A stretch of 64,000 bases of DNA from Motacilla alba alba (GCF_015832195.1 NC_052032.1:9182618-9246617); one strand, 5' to 3'; shown: positions 41,901 to 56,284, counted from the first letter of the stretch. The notes: a model not told the origin generated them from the sequence alone. Numbers and translations: made by a program.

Positions 41901-44900
41901 CCTGCTGGCAGGAATAAAAATAATGTTTACCTGAGTAGGACATATTTTCATTGACTTGTCAATTCCAATAATAGAAAATGCTGTGAGATACAAAGATTTT
42001 TCTTTGGCTTCTCGAGGTAATGTACCCTGCAAAAACCAAATAATGAAAATAATGAAATAGAAATAAAAGTTCATTTAAATAAGTAGAACTTCTCAGTGTT
42101 AAGTTGTGGAAATTAATAGAAACTCCTGCAAAAACTACCAGTTTAGTTAAACCTGAAAATACATTGACTCTTTGGAAGGTAATAGCTCATTTGTAAAAAA
42201 GAAACCAAAATATATGAAGTTATAGGAACCAGGACTATTAGATTATGAAATGAACCTAAACATTTTTTTCTGAATATTAAGCAGCAGCAAACAGATATTT
42301 TTGTGGGAAAACAGAAAGGTCTGCAAGACTGTGCTGGGCTTTAAATGAATTTAGAATAAAGAGAAAAGTTGTCTGGAACAGGTGTTTTGATGAAATATAG
42401 CCTAAAATATGAAACATACTGGTGCCTTCAGCTTTTACTGCCTAAGCACAGAAAAGGTTTGGGTTTCATACCTGCAGTTTCACTGGCTGGTAGTTTGAAA
42501 ATTCACTGAATGACCCATCTGACATCTGACAGTTGTCAATCAGCCACAGCAGGGAATCACAAACAGATATATGATCAAGATTAATGTATTGATTCACTTG
42601 CCCAAGGATCCTTAGAGCAAAAGCTGTCAACCTGCCGAGGGAAGCAAAGAGATCCTGCTTGTTCAGACTGGCAGGTACTGCAGAGGGCACACACAAATTT
42701 ACTGCTTAGGGTTCTGCATCCTGCACACTCCCATGGTTCAAAGGGATAATGAAGGTTAATTTTAAATTTAACTTAACAAATGGGCAGTAACTACTGAAAC
42801 TATTTTAAACCAGGATCAATTCCCATGTTTCAGGGTAAAGCTCATTACATCCCAAAGCCATCTTGGTTGTCGTGGTGTGAATTATGGACACAAAAAAAAG
42901 GGAAAGCAAGGAATCAAAAGATATTATTCAGAGTTGTAAGCACTGCTTAAATCTACCATCACACTCTTGTCTGGTGCTTACTGAAAATATGAAATAAAGC
43001 TTTTTCCAGCCCCAGCCCCTTTCAGCTCACCATGTACTAGCTGGCCCATTCTTCCACATGCTGTAGGAGGAGTCAGCATTCCTGAAGGACGAGATGCTCA
43101 CGATTCCTGAGGGGATACATCAGGCACAAGGAAAGTTATGAGAATCATATTTGCTCCCTCAGATGCATCACCCTTCTCACTCAGCAAAGGACCCCTACAA
43201 CCCTGAAGCAAGAGAAGCAGCAGATTTTTCTACCTTCTTTCATCTTCCTCCTCATGTGAGTCCTGGAGCTGAGGGTCTCCGGGCCCAGTAAATGCCAGTT
43301 ATCCGACTCCTCCAGGTAGCGGAACACGTAGAACACCGGGGCAATGCTCATCAGCTCTGCCTCTGCACTGCCCCTGGGCAGGCTGCTCAGCATCTGCAGG
43401 CCCCTGGGGCTCAGCACCGTGGCAATCACTTCACCCAGAAGATGCCCTGTGCAAGGAAAAGCCCCAAAACTGACTGAAACAGCAGGCTGTGAAAGCGAAT
43501 CTGAGGGCAGAATCTGTGAGCAGCCATTCTTTGGGAAGTGTTTGCATTTCTACACTAAAGGGGACTTGGGAAGACTTCTCTCAAAAGAAAAAGAATAAAT
43601 CAGATGAATTTAGTACAAAATATTAAAGGAAAGGTACATATGCAGAATCCGTGAGCAGCCATTCTTTGGGAAGTGTTTGCATTTCTACACTAAAGGGGAC
43701 TTGGGAAGACTTCTCTCAAAAGAAAAAGAATAAATCAGATGAATTAATACAAAATATTAAAGGAAAGGTACATATGCAGCGCACTAGAAGTTTCTATTTA
43801 CCTTTCACACTGACACTTCTGTCAATTTGTGTTTTAGGGACCAGATTTAGTGGGACTTTGTATCGAAATTCTTGTCGTCTCTTGATTGAACCTGAAATTG
43901 AAGATGTGTATATTTATATATATTAAATACTGCGCAATCTAAATCAGCAGATGATTCTGCTGTAATGGACAGATTGAAGGTCGCAACTGAGAATTCAGCA
44001 ACCAAAACTTGAAAATCAGGAATATTCCCAAATGCACAGGCAAACAAGATCAAGCTTTAAAAAGAACAGGTGAAAATTCTTTATCTTTCATTTGTTACCA
44101 AAAAAATCTGATCTGGACCTAAACTTTGTGGTTTCTTTGGTTAAATGAGAACATATTCTATTCCCATTAGTAAAGCTGAGGAAAGCTTACAACCATCTTA
44201 CACTAAAAGATACATCTAAAGATTCCTTTAAGAAATTAATCCAAGCTCCCTTAAGCCAAGGCAGGAAATCCTTGGGAAAGGACATATTTACATTATCTCA
44301 GGAAGGAGAAACTCCAAGTTTTTCACACGATGAAAAACTTGATTATCAAGAATCAAGACCAGGAAAAAATAACACAAAGACACATCATCAATTTTCTTAC
44401 CATAAACACCCTGTGGATCCAAAGTGAAACCTGCATGGAGTTCTTTCTTAATGCCTTCTGGCTGGGATCATTATGAGGAAAGAGGTAGAAAATGGAAACA
44501 TTTTTGTTTAATCAAATATATCAGCTGAAACAACAGGTTAAACCCACAGGATTTTTGCCTTCTTTTTCTGTAGTTGAGTTTGACCTAGCTGTTGTACACA
44601 TGAATTTTAGTGCTCCAGCTCACACAATTCTTGAGAAAATTTAACAAAATATTAAAGTTAAACCTTAGTAAAGGAAAAGATTGTGAAAATCCAAACCAAA
44701 CAACTTAGAATTAAGTATTCTCCCTTGCTTACAAAGTTCTAATCTATTTTTTATACATGTAATCTTTCTGTTCTTATAATCAAGGTTTAAAAACGAGTGT
44801 GCTCAAATACTCAGCCATTCCTTTTTCCACTGCACACACCTCAGTGAATTCAAGAACATTGTGTGATATTAAAATAGAGCAAAATTTCTATATTGACTCA

Positions 44901-47900
44901 ATTGAACCCAATTTGAAATGCTACAAAGTGCTAAAAAACATGGAGATTTTTTTCCTTACCACGACCCGTAAAGTTTTAACTACAATTTCACTGTTCCTGG
45001 GGGTCAGCAGTGTGAAGTTGACGGTCTGAAGACCCAATTCCAGCGGGAGGATGCGGAATGTGACCGCTGAGGAAGAGCCAGCATCCAGATTCTTCAATTT
45101 ACAGCTCTGCATCCTCGACCCTGCACTTGCAGAATCTCCAAAGGTACAGACTCCATTTCCAGCTGCTATTTTAACACAGAACTGAAAGGTGGAGAGATTT
45201 GAATGTTTCATTTCCGTGGCAGGTACGACACCAGAGAGATATCAAATCCTGTACTGAGCATTGTGTTACTGTAATGCTGCTTCCCTGTTTCTGGCTTAAG
45301 GACTGGAGAAATCCTATCCAAGGATCTGTTTATCCTGGATACTCACAGGAAAAATGCTTTTCCAGTTTATTATGTCAATCCTTCCACAGGACTCATTAAC
45401 AGAAATTACCTTAATTGCAGAGGCTTTATGGTTATAAACGGATCCTTTTAACTCGATTTGCTCCCCTCGTACCACGGAATAAGGAACATAAATGCTCAGG
45501 AAAACATCCTTCACAACTTGGATTTCCAAAGGTTCAGCAACACAAATACCTGAGAGAATTAGGGACATGAAAGCAGAGCGTCTCATCCACCCTTCTGATA
45601 AACAAAAGGTCTTGACATACTTTAGTGGTGATTTATGATTTTTCAGAGTGTACTTTGAACAGTCCAAGCTTTTTAAAAGCTCCCAGGTTTTTGCTTCCTG
45701 ATCCAAGCTGCTCTCACCACTCCTCACAACCCAGCTGACGTACCAGGTTCTTCGGGTTTCTTCTTCCCAAAGAAATTCTCTGCTTGGATTACCAAATCTC
45801 TTGGAAAATCTCAAGTCCCTGAGCTCCAGGCAGCAGGACAATGTAAAGTTGTCCAGGGAAGAGTTACTCAGTATTTTTTCTTCTTACTGTCTATGAACCA
45901 CTGTCACACACAAGACAGACTTTGTTTTCCCAGCCCCTGACACTGACATGACATGAAGTGATTTACTTCCCCTAAAATACATATTTTTGTTTTCTTTCTC
46001 TGTCTATCAACCAGAAAATGAACATTTTAGAACAGGAGTGTCAAACTCATTGAGAGGGTCTACAAAAATTCCTGATTCTTCAGCTTCAAACCAGCTGGAT
46101 TGCAGGACCTACCTTTATCTGAAATGCCAACACCTTGTACTTCCCAGGTGGTCAGTGAATCAGGCAAGGTGACAGACAGAGTCTTGGACCTGTGTTAAAA
46201 GTGTTTTTCCATTTATCCATTACCAATCACCATCTGTTAACAGCACAGCTCATCACCAGCAACACTCTAGGAGAGTTCTTAGCCAGGAAACAGGAATTCT
46301 GGATTTTGGTTTGAATAAGCTTGGTTTTAGCTGATTTCACAGAAGATGGTACTTAGCAAGGTCCAAAGTGAAAGTGGCTCAACAATCTGGGCACCACACA
46401 GCACAGGGAGAGGAACATGGCAGGAATAGTTTGTTTGGATAAGACTCCATTTCAGCACACATCTCAGGTAAAACTAAGTTACCAAGTTTACCTCAGTTTC
46501 ACCACTCCCTTTCTATAAAGTTGATTTGAGAAAAGCAGTACCTTGAAGAAACTTGGTGAACTTCCCATAACCAGCTTTCAGGGAAGTAGCTACGAACTTG
46601 TGCCTCATCCAGTTCCAAGAGAGACTCAGAATCTGAAGAATGTAAATAAAGCAAGTAAAAAACCCTGATACAAGAAAAAAGGTACCTAAACATCCTCAGT
46701 CAAAAATCTGTGTTAATCCCACCTCATCCAGTTACACATGTGAATACCTGTCCAATATCCTGGCAGATCATCTTGTTAACAAGCAATTATAGGGAGATAA
46801 TGGAAGACGAGGAATTTAACCCTCCCACAGATCTTTCCTGAGGTGTTATCCAGGCTGTCTTGGGCCTGGGCAAAGGATTCAAATCTGGCATTCAAGTTTA
46901 CTCTTAACAGTCTCTGATTGCTGTTCTGCTTGTTCTAAATGTGGGTGAAGAGAACAGAGAGCTGAACTCAATAAAGAACTGCCCTCCTGCCTTCCTCAGG
47001 GATATATAACCAAAGCTTTGGGAGACTGGTGAAATTGTGTCTGGAACAACCCTGAGAGGTACCAGGGAGGGGTTAATAGATTCCATCACCTCTCCAGGAC
47101 TCCCAGAGCTCTCATACTCACGCATTCTGGCCAATATCAGGAGCTTGTTTGGCTCCTCCAGCCGCAGCTTGTTGGCAAATTCACAGCAATCTGTGAATGC
47201 AGAAATGCACTTCCGGGTGCTCCGAATCCTCTGAGCTCTCTCCCTGCAGGTCTCAGAGACTGGATAAGCTTTTACGCCAGCCCTGCAGCACTTCCGTGCT
47301 CCTGGGTCTTGGTATTTGGCCTCTGAAATAAAAATAAAACAATTTGCTTCCTTGAGATGAAGTTTTTATTTCCAAATGGATGTGATTTTTTAAAATAATG
47401 ATATACATGGAAATATTTGTAACACCTTTATCGAGTATCTTTTCCCTGAGGTCAGACCGTTTGGCTCTCAACACTTCATTGCAAGGTTCACCTGTCCAGA
47501 AAAATAAAAAAAGTACACACAACATGAACTTTTCTTGTAATAGCATTGTCCTCTTAAAAATAACTCCACAAAGTCACATTCCAAATAAAAGTTTCCAATG
47601 AAATTCCAATGAAACTTTTTTATGTTTGCTGTTTTAATTACATAGAGGTATTTTCATTTTTATTACAATAACTGCTCCACAAGATGCTTTCCCCTCTTCA
47701 AAAACCATCAGTATGTGCATGCCCTTGAGTTCCAAGACAATTACTGAGACTGAGAATGGAACATTTCAGGAAATGCACAGTTCCATGCCTGGACCACAGG
47801 AATGTACCTGCTTCCTGTGAGTCATCAGCGTTTGCATTGGTGAGGAAGGTGAGCCCGGCCATCCTGAACACAGCAACGTTGTTCTGTCCTCCCCCAGCCC

Positions 47901-50900
47901 CACAGCCAAGGTCACTCTTCTCCAGCTGCAGCATGATCTGAGGAGAAACACACGTGCCCTGCTAGCAGGAGGTGTTCAGAACACAGCCTGGAAAGGCTCT
48001 TTGTGAAACAAAGGAGATCATTCTCTCCATGGCTCCTTCAGCAAGGAGCTCTCCACTGCAACCTGGTTCTGGCCAGGTCTGTGGAGTTCTGATGAGAGAG
48101 GTCAGATCTGCTTTTAAAACCACAATTTATGTCTTCTGGAATTCAAAAGATTGTAAACTAGTTCTTTTAATAATTTTGAACTGTATATTTAAACAAACGA
48201 CTTTCACTCCGCCTTGAACTGCTCTTCTGCCCGTTTTCAGGCTGGCTGACTGCATGACACTATCAGTTATTGCATGTGAAATGAAACAAAGAGCAACTTG
48301 ATTTTCTTTTTTGGCTGCTACCTCACCTTTTCCATTGCCCTCTTCCTTCTTCCTGTGACTCCATATATTGCCTTGTCAAGAGATGACAGAGCAACAAAGG
48401 CATTGGACTGGGTTTTCATGGTGAGCGATACAACCTCTGCTGGTTTCTGTGTCTCCTTGCTTGACTGCAGCTTTATCTATGAATTGAAAACAAAGATTGG
48501 TAATTCTGAAAGCACATTGTTCTGAAATCAATCCATCTGATGGCAGACACTTACTATAATAATTTTAGTGTTAAAGAACTTGTGCTAAGTCCAAGATAAA
48601 ACCTGACCATAAAACAAAGGCCCATCCACAAATTTCAGTGCCTATTTTGCTACTCACATCAAGGCCATTCCCACATTTCTGTTCCACATTCAGCCAAACT
48701 GAATCAGCCACTAACTCTGCAGCTCCTTCTCCCATGACTATGTAGTAAACAATGAGACGTGCTGAAGGAACCATCTCTTGGGTTATCTGTAAAGTCAGAT
48801 GATCGTATTCCAAATCCTTATTTCTCTCCTGAGTTCCAAAGCTCACTGTCTTCCCTTTTGATGTGATCTATGGTTTAAAAAAATGATGGAGAATAAAAAA
48901 GTCAAATTTTATATTCAGTCTATTTTTCACATGTAATAATCATTTGAATTTATATCTTCCACTAAAAAGAAGTGCTGTCTCTGCACTTCTTGTCCTTCAT
49001 CTAAATTTCACCTTCTGAAATAGCTCTTGAGACCAACAATTCTTGTCCTCAATCCCAGTCAATGTCAGATAAGAATTTTCAAAAAAATAGACCATATAAA
49101 TATAAAATTTAAGCATGAGACTGTTCTTTTTTTCCTATAAAGCTGACAGATTGTATCTGAGAGGAAGCAGTTGCCTGAGCTGCACATATTCTATGCTGAG
49201 GATAGTTCTTGATTGCTGAGGTTTTTCATCCATGACAATCCATATTAAATTACAATTCAATATTTTATGCAGAAACATCTGCTACTCACCAAATAGCTGT
49301 AGTGATGTATTTTATCAGTGTAGTGACTTTGTGGATATACATTAATATTTATTACATCCCCCACTTCCAGCGTTCTGTGGTTTGAAGCCCAGTCAATATA
49401 GAGATAACTCTGACTCAGGGATGAATAAGCTCTTGCTTCGTAGCTTTTACTTGCTTGGTTTTCATCTGAAAGATGTGGATCTGCAGTTTTTACCTGGAAA
49501 GAGAATGAAATGTCTGAATAGTCTGAGTACAGAATTATACCTAAGCAAACAAGCAACGACAATACTGAAATCATGCTGCAATATGTTGTTCAGAGGGATT
49601 AATAAAAGAGAAGCCCGCTCAAGACCTTACCCTCGAAGAAATAATTGCACCCTTGAAGAAATAATTTAATGGAACAATTTAACTCACTTGAAACTCCAAC
49701 ATTTTGCTGTTTGGTGGGATATTAACAACAAACAAAGCAGTTCCATCACTGGTGCTTGTTCTTCTTCTCCCAGATTCTGAACCCTCTGATATCAACTGAG
49801 TCTCATCCATCTGCTCATTCAAGGATTTGGCAGTGACAGTTACAGGGACATTCCCAACAAAGTCATCCATGGTGTCTTTCACCTGCACCTGTTCATCAGG
49901 ACAAAGAGATGGTGACATTTTTCAGGAAGAGTCTTCCAAGCTGCTCAGCTGCTTCTACAAGAGGGAGTCAAAGAAATGAAAGTGTGTTTATCAGAGAGAG
50001 TGACAGAGGGAAAAGGATTGTGCATGATGGGGTTTATGTTCAATGTGCAACCCCCTGCTCCTGGGAACTGACCTTGATGAAGAAGGGAAGCCCAGGCTTC
50101 ACAAAGAGAGGAGTGGCAATCAAACTCAGCTTGTAAGGAGAGACAGCAAACCTGACTCCAGTGAACTCCACCTCTCCACTGAGGCCACCTGACAAAACAC
50201 AGCACCCCATGGAACAAATAGCCAAAAATAAGTTTAATCCCTAACTATTTCTACAGGGAGAATGGGCTGTTCTTCCTTCCTTCAAGTTTTTCGAGGAAGA
50301 ACTGAGTATTAAAGAAAGTCTGATATTATGAAAGTCAGCCTTACAATTTCCTTTTCTAGTTCTGTTCACATTTGCAGAAGTCAAGAAAAATTTCGATTAA
50401 AGAGCAACTTACCCATAGACTCCAACACCGATGCCACAATATATAAATATGAGCCATCCAGTGCTTCAAGACTGTCAAAGCCTATAGAACTTGCTGCTCT
50501 CTTACTGTTAAAATTGATCACAGCAACTCCATTTTCAATCTGGAAATGAAATAGAAATTATCACTTCAGAGTCAATAATTTAGAAATAATACATAGACCA
50601 TACGTAGATTCAGGTGTTTCTGTTCACTGTCTATTTTCAGAGGAAATCAAACAGTGGAGAAGTTTAAATAAAGAATTCTTTATTCCATCAAATTATTTTA
50701 AATTAATCAACCAATGGCACATATTGCAAAGTTTGTGTGCAGGCTCAGCAAGAGGTGGGGATAACACAGAGATGTCTTCACTAAATGAGGGAAAGGGACA
50801 ATTGGGGTAGAACAGACTCCCCAGAATAAATCAGTGACATTTTGATCTGCTTGTCTCCATTTGATTTCAGTTATTCTGTAATAGATAGCACTGAAGTTAT

Positions 50901-53900
50901 TTCATACAAATTTTACTAACACAGCTTGGCCAAGAGAGGAATCACAGCAGATTGAAATGCCACTGTCTCAGATGCTGCCTCTGAATTTCATTTCTGAGTG
51001 CATTTCTCTGCCCCTGATGACAGCCTTGCACAGGAAAGGTCCACACTGGGGAGCTGTGGATGTAAATTACAACTTGAGGCCCATTCTCACCAAATTTAAT
51101 GGAAAAACTTCAGTGGGATTGGATCAGTCCTGAGTTATGCATGCGAATTCTACATAAATTGGATTTGCTGCTTCTTACCCTCGTTACATGCATTGCCTGA
51201 GGCATCATTCTTTTCTCACTTTCTTCAATTATTCCAAAACGAAGAAAAACATCAGCACTGGGAAGCTTTTTGTTGGAAAAATAGCTGAGAATAAAACAAC
51301 ATAAATGCTTTTAAGATCACTTTAATGGCTGCAACAAAGCATTTGTTTTTGAAGAAGAGTGATTGCCTAAAAAAATGTCTGTAAAATGAAAACAAATGTC
51401 TGTAGTTTAAACACTTCTGTTGTGAAAGAATCGCTTTGAGAGAATTTTAAGAAGGGTCACTTAGATTTCTTACACAGCAGAAATGATTTTGATGAAAGAG
51501 CTTCTTGAGGAAAGCAAAGAGGAAAAGTCTGGACTCAGAGAATCATTCCTCAGGTAAAAGAAGAGGAGATACAAGATATTCAGGACTCCAAGGCCAATTT
51601 CCTCACCTAGCTTTCACAACAATCCTGAAGTTCTCAAATTTATCAGAACTAATGAAGTTACTCTCTGGCTCGATGGTGATGGAAAAGCTTGGCATTGCTG
51701 CAAATTGAGGGGAAAAAAGGTCACTTGGAGGTGTTTTATCCATGGAGCCACAGGAGCTGAAGAATCATGACCATTTCAAAGGGTTTGAGTTCTTTAAAAC
51801 ACTAAAAATCCAGGTTCACAGCATGGGCACACCTTACCATATTCCTTAACTTCAAATTTTGCCACAGCTGAGGTCACAAAATCCTTCTTGTACTTTGCTT
51901 TAATCTTCCAAATTCCATATCTATGAAATATCAACAATCAAACAGTTTTTAAGATGAAAACGAATGATAACAATGGTAGTAATTTCTTAGAGAGGAAAAT
52001 TCTGCACCAGATTTTTGCAGGTGTTCAAGGCCTGCTTTGAGCAGATTCTCTTTGATACATCATAATTATTTGACACTTTCAAGCACTGAAACCAGTTGCA
52101 AACCAGTTTCTCAAGCCCCTGCTAGCATCCTTCTGCCACCTCAGCAATACTTCAGCACCCTCTCAAGACTAAAAGGAGAACTGAAGGGATTTTTTTTTAA
52201 AACTGCTGCTGTTCCTGGGAAAACGCTGGTGATTTGTATGAAACACACACGAAATATGAAATCCCCACGTCTTTGTCACTGTTTATATCTCTGCAGCAGA
52301 AAGGTTTAACTGTCATGAATGTCCTTTTTGAATTGAGCATGAAAAGCCTGCCGCTCAGTGTTCTTTAAGGAGAATACTCTGCCATGAGTAATTTCTATCA
52401 CGATTCCACCCCCTGTGAAATGTTTGAAATCTCCAAGTTTCAGGTCATGCCCTCCATGCAAAACCACTCTACGACAGCCACTATAAAAAGGCACTATAAT
52501 GTTAATAATCCAGCAAAAAAACACTCAATAAATCTACTTAGGATTAGGAGGGATCTTGAAGTCAGGAAAAGAAACTATTCCAGTAAAATCTTTTTCTTCC
52601 ACAATATCCACTTCTACTCCTTCAGGATCCTTGAAATAAGAGAACAGAATGAGCAGTTACAGATTGTTCTTATCAAAAGGGGAATCTTCATCCTTCGAGG
52701 GGATTTCAGAGGCAGCCTGGCCATAACATCTTTTTCTTAAGAGCTTCAAAGCATAAAAACACAAATATTTGTAGAAAAACTCAGACTGAAATTCTGGTAA
52801 AATACTTTACTCTAGTTCCACCAAGTAAAAGCCATGCTTAAAATAGCTAAAAAATTATTGTGATAACAAGCCAATTGTTAAAGGCTAAAAAATACAGTAG
52901 ACACTGATTATTTTTATATATTAAATGAAACAAACAGTATAAAGCCCATACATTATTAAATTCCCTCAAAAATCCTTTGTCCAGATATTAAAGATTTTTT
53001 TTTTTTCCTGTTCTGGAACAACTTCAGGTCTGGGACTTGAAAACCTCAACCCAACGTAGCAAAGTCAATTTAAAACCTTTTAAAAGATGTCTGGCTACCT
53101 GCAAAAACATCTCAGAGTTTTATTAAACATTGACTGCCATACTGACTTCCCATCTACCTACCTACCTTATTTGTTATTAGAGCTACAAAATATTAATAAT
53201 AAATTCAATTACAACTCACCACAAAAGTCAGGACAGTCTCTCTCCGAGCTGGCTGCAGTTCTTCATCCAGAGAATAGACTCTGACTTTCACTGTAAGAAT
53301 TGCAGTAATAAATCTCAAAATCAAAACAACCAAACAATTCACTGATCTTTTTAACAAACTCCCAGGAATATCTTTCACTCTTTGTGCCACAAATTAGTAA
53401 TTTAGGGTGAGGAGGGCAGGGAGAAGTGATTAACTTTTCCAGTATGATCAAATAATTCAAAGTATTTTTCTGCTGATAAAAAAATTAAATATCAGCTGAT
53501 GGCAATGCAACACAACCAAGAGCTTAAAGAACAATTAAATCCTAATTGCTTGGTAGAGTCAGTAGGCTTTTAAAATTAAATACCAGCCAGGAAAAATAAG
53601 CATTATTTACCTGACTGATCAGGAGTATAAACTGGTTTGTCTGTATGGATAAAAAGAAACCCATTATCATAGGAAACAGGAATTTTTTTAAATCTTGTAA
53701 AATGTGGAGAAACAGCTTCCAAATACAAATATTTGTCTGAAGTATCTGTTCTTGGTAAATCTGCTGGTTGAACCTGGGGGAGACGAAATAAAGGTTTTTG
53801 AAGATTATTAAAGTATTTTTCATGCTTTTTATCCTACAGTATTTTTTTGATGCAAAAAGTATCTGAAAAGCAATTACCAGCCTGCGGTTGAGTATCATTA

Positions 53901-54942
53901 AATAAAAATATCAATACTCACACGGATTTATTCTTGCTAACATGCTAGAGGATGGCTTGGAGTATTCAGCTACAGATATTCTGAAATTTTGCTTTTTTTT
54001 TTAATTTTTATTTTAAATTATTTCTTTATTTTCATTTAATTTTTAAATTCTTTATTTGTTTTTGCGTTTTGCCCAGAACTAAACCAGCAAAGTTTAAAGC
54101 CCAGTAATGAGGTTACAACAGCACAAATGATCAGATTTCCATTTATGCACACGATGAACCCTGGCCACAACAAAGCTGCTGCTCTGGTTGGTACTTTGAT
54201 TTGATTCTCTCTATTTTTAAAGTTATGCAAGCATGGCAATGTTTCTGAAACAGTTTGATTCTGTGTTTAACCTCAATGTTTTTATTCAGCGTAATTTCAA
54301 TTTCAGACCCAAAATCGGGGCATTAGCCTTCCCTCCCCAGTTTAAACAACTGGAAACTTACTGAAACTTCATCTTTTTTTTTTTTTTTTTTTTAAGACTA
54401 AATGTGATAATAAAAACAGTGCAAGAAAGGTCAGAATTCCTTACTGTTAAAGTTACAGCATCTTGGAATTTGTTGGCTGGGGTCAAGGAAATCCGAGCAG
54501 ACGAATACACAGCCCGCTTATCTGGGAAGCTTTTCAGGGCAATACTGACTGGAAATTCCTCCTGGTAACCAAAAGCTTGAACTACAATTTTCTCAGAGGC
54601 CCCAGCTCGGAAGATCTTTGGTGCTGTAAGGACATATCTGCACATGGGATATAAAACAATAACAGATTTCCTTCTAATCTTTCCGATTTCTCACTTCCCT
54701 GTGGAATTCAGTCACATGCACAGCATGAAAGCAAGCAGGATAATCAGGGTATTGTAAGACACTAATTAAAATCCTATTTGGATAGTGCCCCTTGTATTGG
54801 ATTTAGTTAAATTCTGGATTTATTTACCCAACAATCAAATAACGTTTCCTGTAAATTCAGTATTTGCTTTTACTTACGTTTTCTCTTGGCTAAAAGTCGT
54901 CCCAGAAAACAGCAGAACAATAAAATATATTAAAATAGTCAT
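35974..54942 (-). CDS. C5: C5, complement component 5, complete CDS in 41 exons
   Basis: Secreted liver plasma protein. C5 convertase cleaves it to C5a and to C5b, which starts the membrane attack complex. Coding exons: 54942-54878, 54637-54445, 53773-53611, 53290-53220, 52629-52538, 51920-51838, 51697-51607, 51284-51179, 50539-50413, 50188-50073, 49888-49688, 49493-49290, 48867-48658, 48476-48327, 47937-47808, 47491-47426, 47322-47122, 46632-46542, 46189-46113, 45549-45410, 45181-44960, 44461-44401, 43891-43802, 43446-43234, 43106-43031, 42631-42472, 42026-41931, 41640-41469, 40874-40672, 40297-40145, 39936-39874, 39625-39544, 38930-38879, 38529-38427, 38336-38262, 38165-38060, 37858-37772, 37411-37322, 36985-36902, 36499-36361, 36103-35974. 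This gives 1677 aa and 41 exons, as in human (1676 aa). Signal peptide about 1-18; beta-alpha linker RAKR 676-679; C5a 680-755; no thioester (PRGSAEAEL where C3/C4 have GCGEQ); C-terminal netrin-like C345C domain ending LLISGC. Exon 34 uses a GC donor. Confidence 0.97.
40489..40615 (-). mobile_element. CR1 LINE 3' tail fragment in a C5 intron
   Basis: The antisense CR1 tail is visible on the plus strand (cagaatcatggaatgg, tttgggttgg, agaccttaaag, then a diverged tctcattccagggacacc segment). It lies between C5 coding exons 30 and 29. Confidence 0.85.
43507..43779. repeat. 135-bp tandem direct duplication in C5 intron 23
   Basis: The segment starting gcagaatctgtgagcagcc at 43507 is repeated from 43642, with only a few differences (tctg/tccg, one-base indel near gaattta/gaatta). 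It sits wholly inside the intron between exons 23 (43802) and 24 (43446). The low divergence points to a recent event. Confidence 0.9.
47122..47491 (-). other. C5: C5a anaphylatoxin segment of C5 (two exons)
   Basis: Exon 16 (47491-47426) encodes the RAKR processing site and the start of C5a (SDLREK). Exon 17 (47322-47122) encodes the rest. The mature peptide would be residues 680-755, 76 aa (human 74). It has the six family cysteines C701, C702, C715, C728, C735 and C736 and ends in LILAR755, giving the C-terminal Arg that the convertase exposes and carboxypeptidases remove. Exon 16 has a weak donor (GTGTTAC). Confidence 0.9.
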
Positions 54943-55038
54943 CGTGTCCGGGACAAGAGCAAACCATAGATGTTAATGAGGGTGGGATAAACAGCCTCTG
55001 CTGTGGGTGAGCAGAAATGCCAACACATTTCACTCTCG

Positions 55039-55051
55039 GTTAATAATTGAT
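55039..55051. promoter_or_regulatory. HNF1-like site upstream of C5
   Basis: The sequence gttaataattgat matches the HNF1 palindrome GTTAATNATTAAC at 11 of 13 positions. It lies about 100 bp upstream of the C5 ATG. HNF1 drives many liver plasma-protein genes, so the position fits a hepatocyte promoter. Function is inferred. Confidence 0.5.
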
Positions 55052-56284
55052 GGCAGATCATTCTTTACTAAAACATGATTGCCACTTCCTGAGGAAACCA
55101 GAACTGCTAAACTTTGTAATTTTTTAATTTATGATTTCAATTTTTCATATGTCCACAGCAATCCTGTGTCAGTCCTCACCTTCCTTCTCACAACCTCATA
55201 ATAAAATAATTTTCAGATGTAGGAAAAAACCCGACAAACAAAAAAATAGATTCAGTTTGTCCTTAGTAATATTTTTTTAATTAAAGTGAGTTTAAATTTG
55301 TGTCTGAAGCAAAAAAGCATTTGAGTTATATCAATGTGTGGATGTGTTCGAACCAGCATTATTTTTTGTTGATTTGAAATAACTTTTCCCTTACAAATTT
55401 CTTTTAGCCATTTGTATTCTAGATTATTTGTATTCTAGATTAACTTTTTTACCGCTTCCATTACAAATAAAATTAGCAATATGGAAATATTAGGGCACAA
55501 TATATCAACATGCACTATTTTAAACAGCGTTTTGCAAAAAAAAAAAAAAAAAAAAAAAAGGAAAAAAATTTGTAAAAAACTCCCCACGACCATTGATGAC
55601 AAAACATTTGCAGGCCTGGTATCTGGGATAGCACCTCAACAAACAGGTTTATGTAAAGTTAAATAAAGTTGTGCAAGAATGCTGAAGTTTAAACAAATAT
55701 CACGGTCAACCTTTACGGGAAAAGCGTTTACAAAACTGTTTCTGATCAATAGAAAGTGAATTTACAGTAAGGTCAGCTTCTCGCCAAATGTAAGAACTAG
55801 AAGAGAAACAATAATTGAATAAAAGTTTATGAAATGTTGGATGCTTAACATTATTAAAATCAGTGGCCAACATATGTATTATTAAATACCAGTGGGGTGG
55901 TATATAAATTAAAGGCACAAATAGTGAAGGACACTGGGAAATGCTGTAAAAGTCTAACAGTAACCTGAAATAGTGTTTTAAAAATCTAATTCTGCTCCTT
56001 CTCTGTACTTTTCAGAGACACAACCTACTGGTTTTTTAGCCCTGCGTTTCACACTTAGTTACAGATGCTGAACTAACAGAGTCCAAGTGTTAAAAAGAGA
56101 TTTATTTACACGCCTTTATGAAAATGACTGTGATTTACACCGGACGCGCAGAGTTTATAACTGTAAATACTGTGTATTTCTAAAAAAAGCCCATTTATAT
56201 GCAATTTTGTAGTGAGATGGTAACATGACACACACATAAGAGTACAGATAAGGGAAAAACACCTATCAGCAGAGCAGGTTTTAT

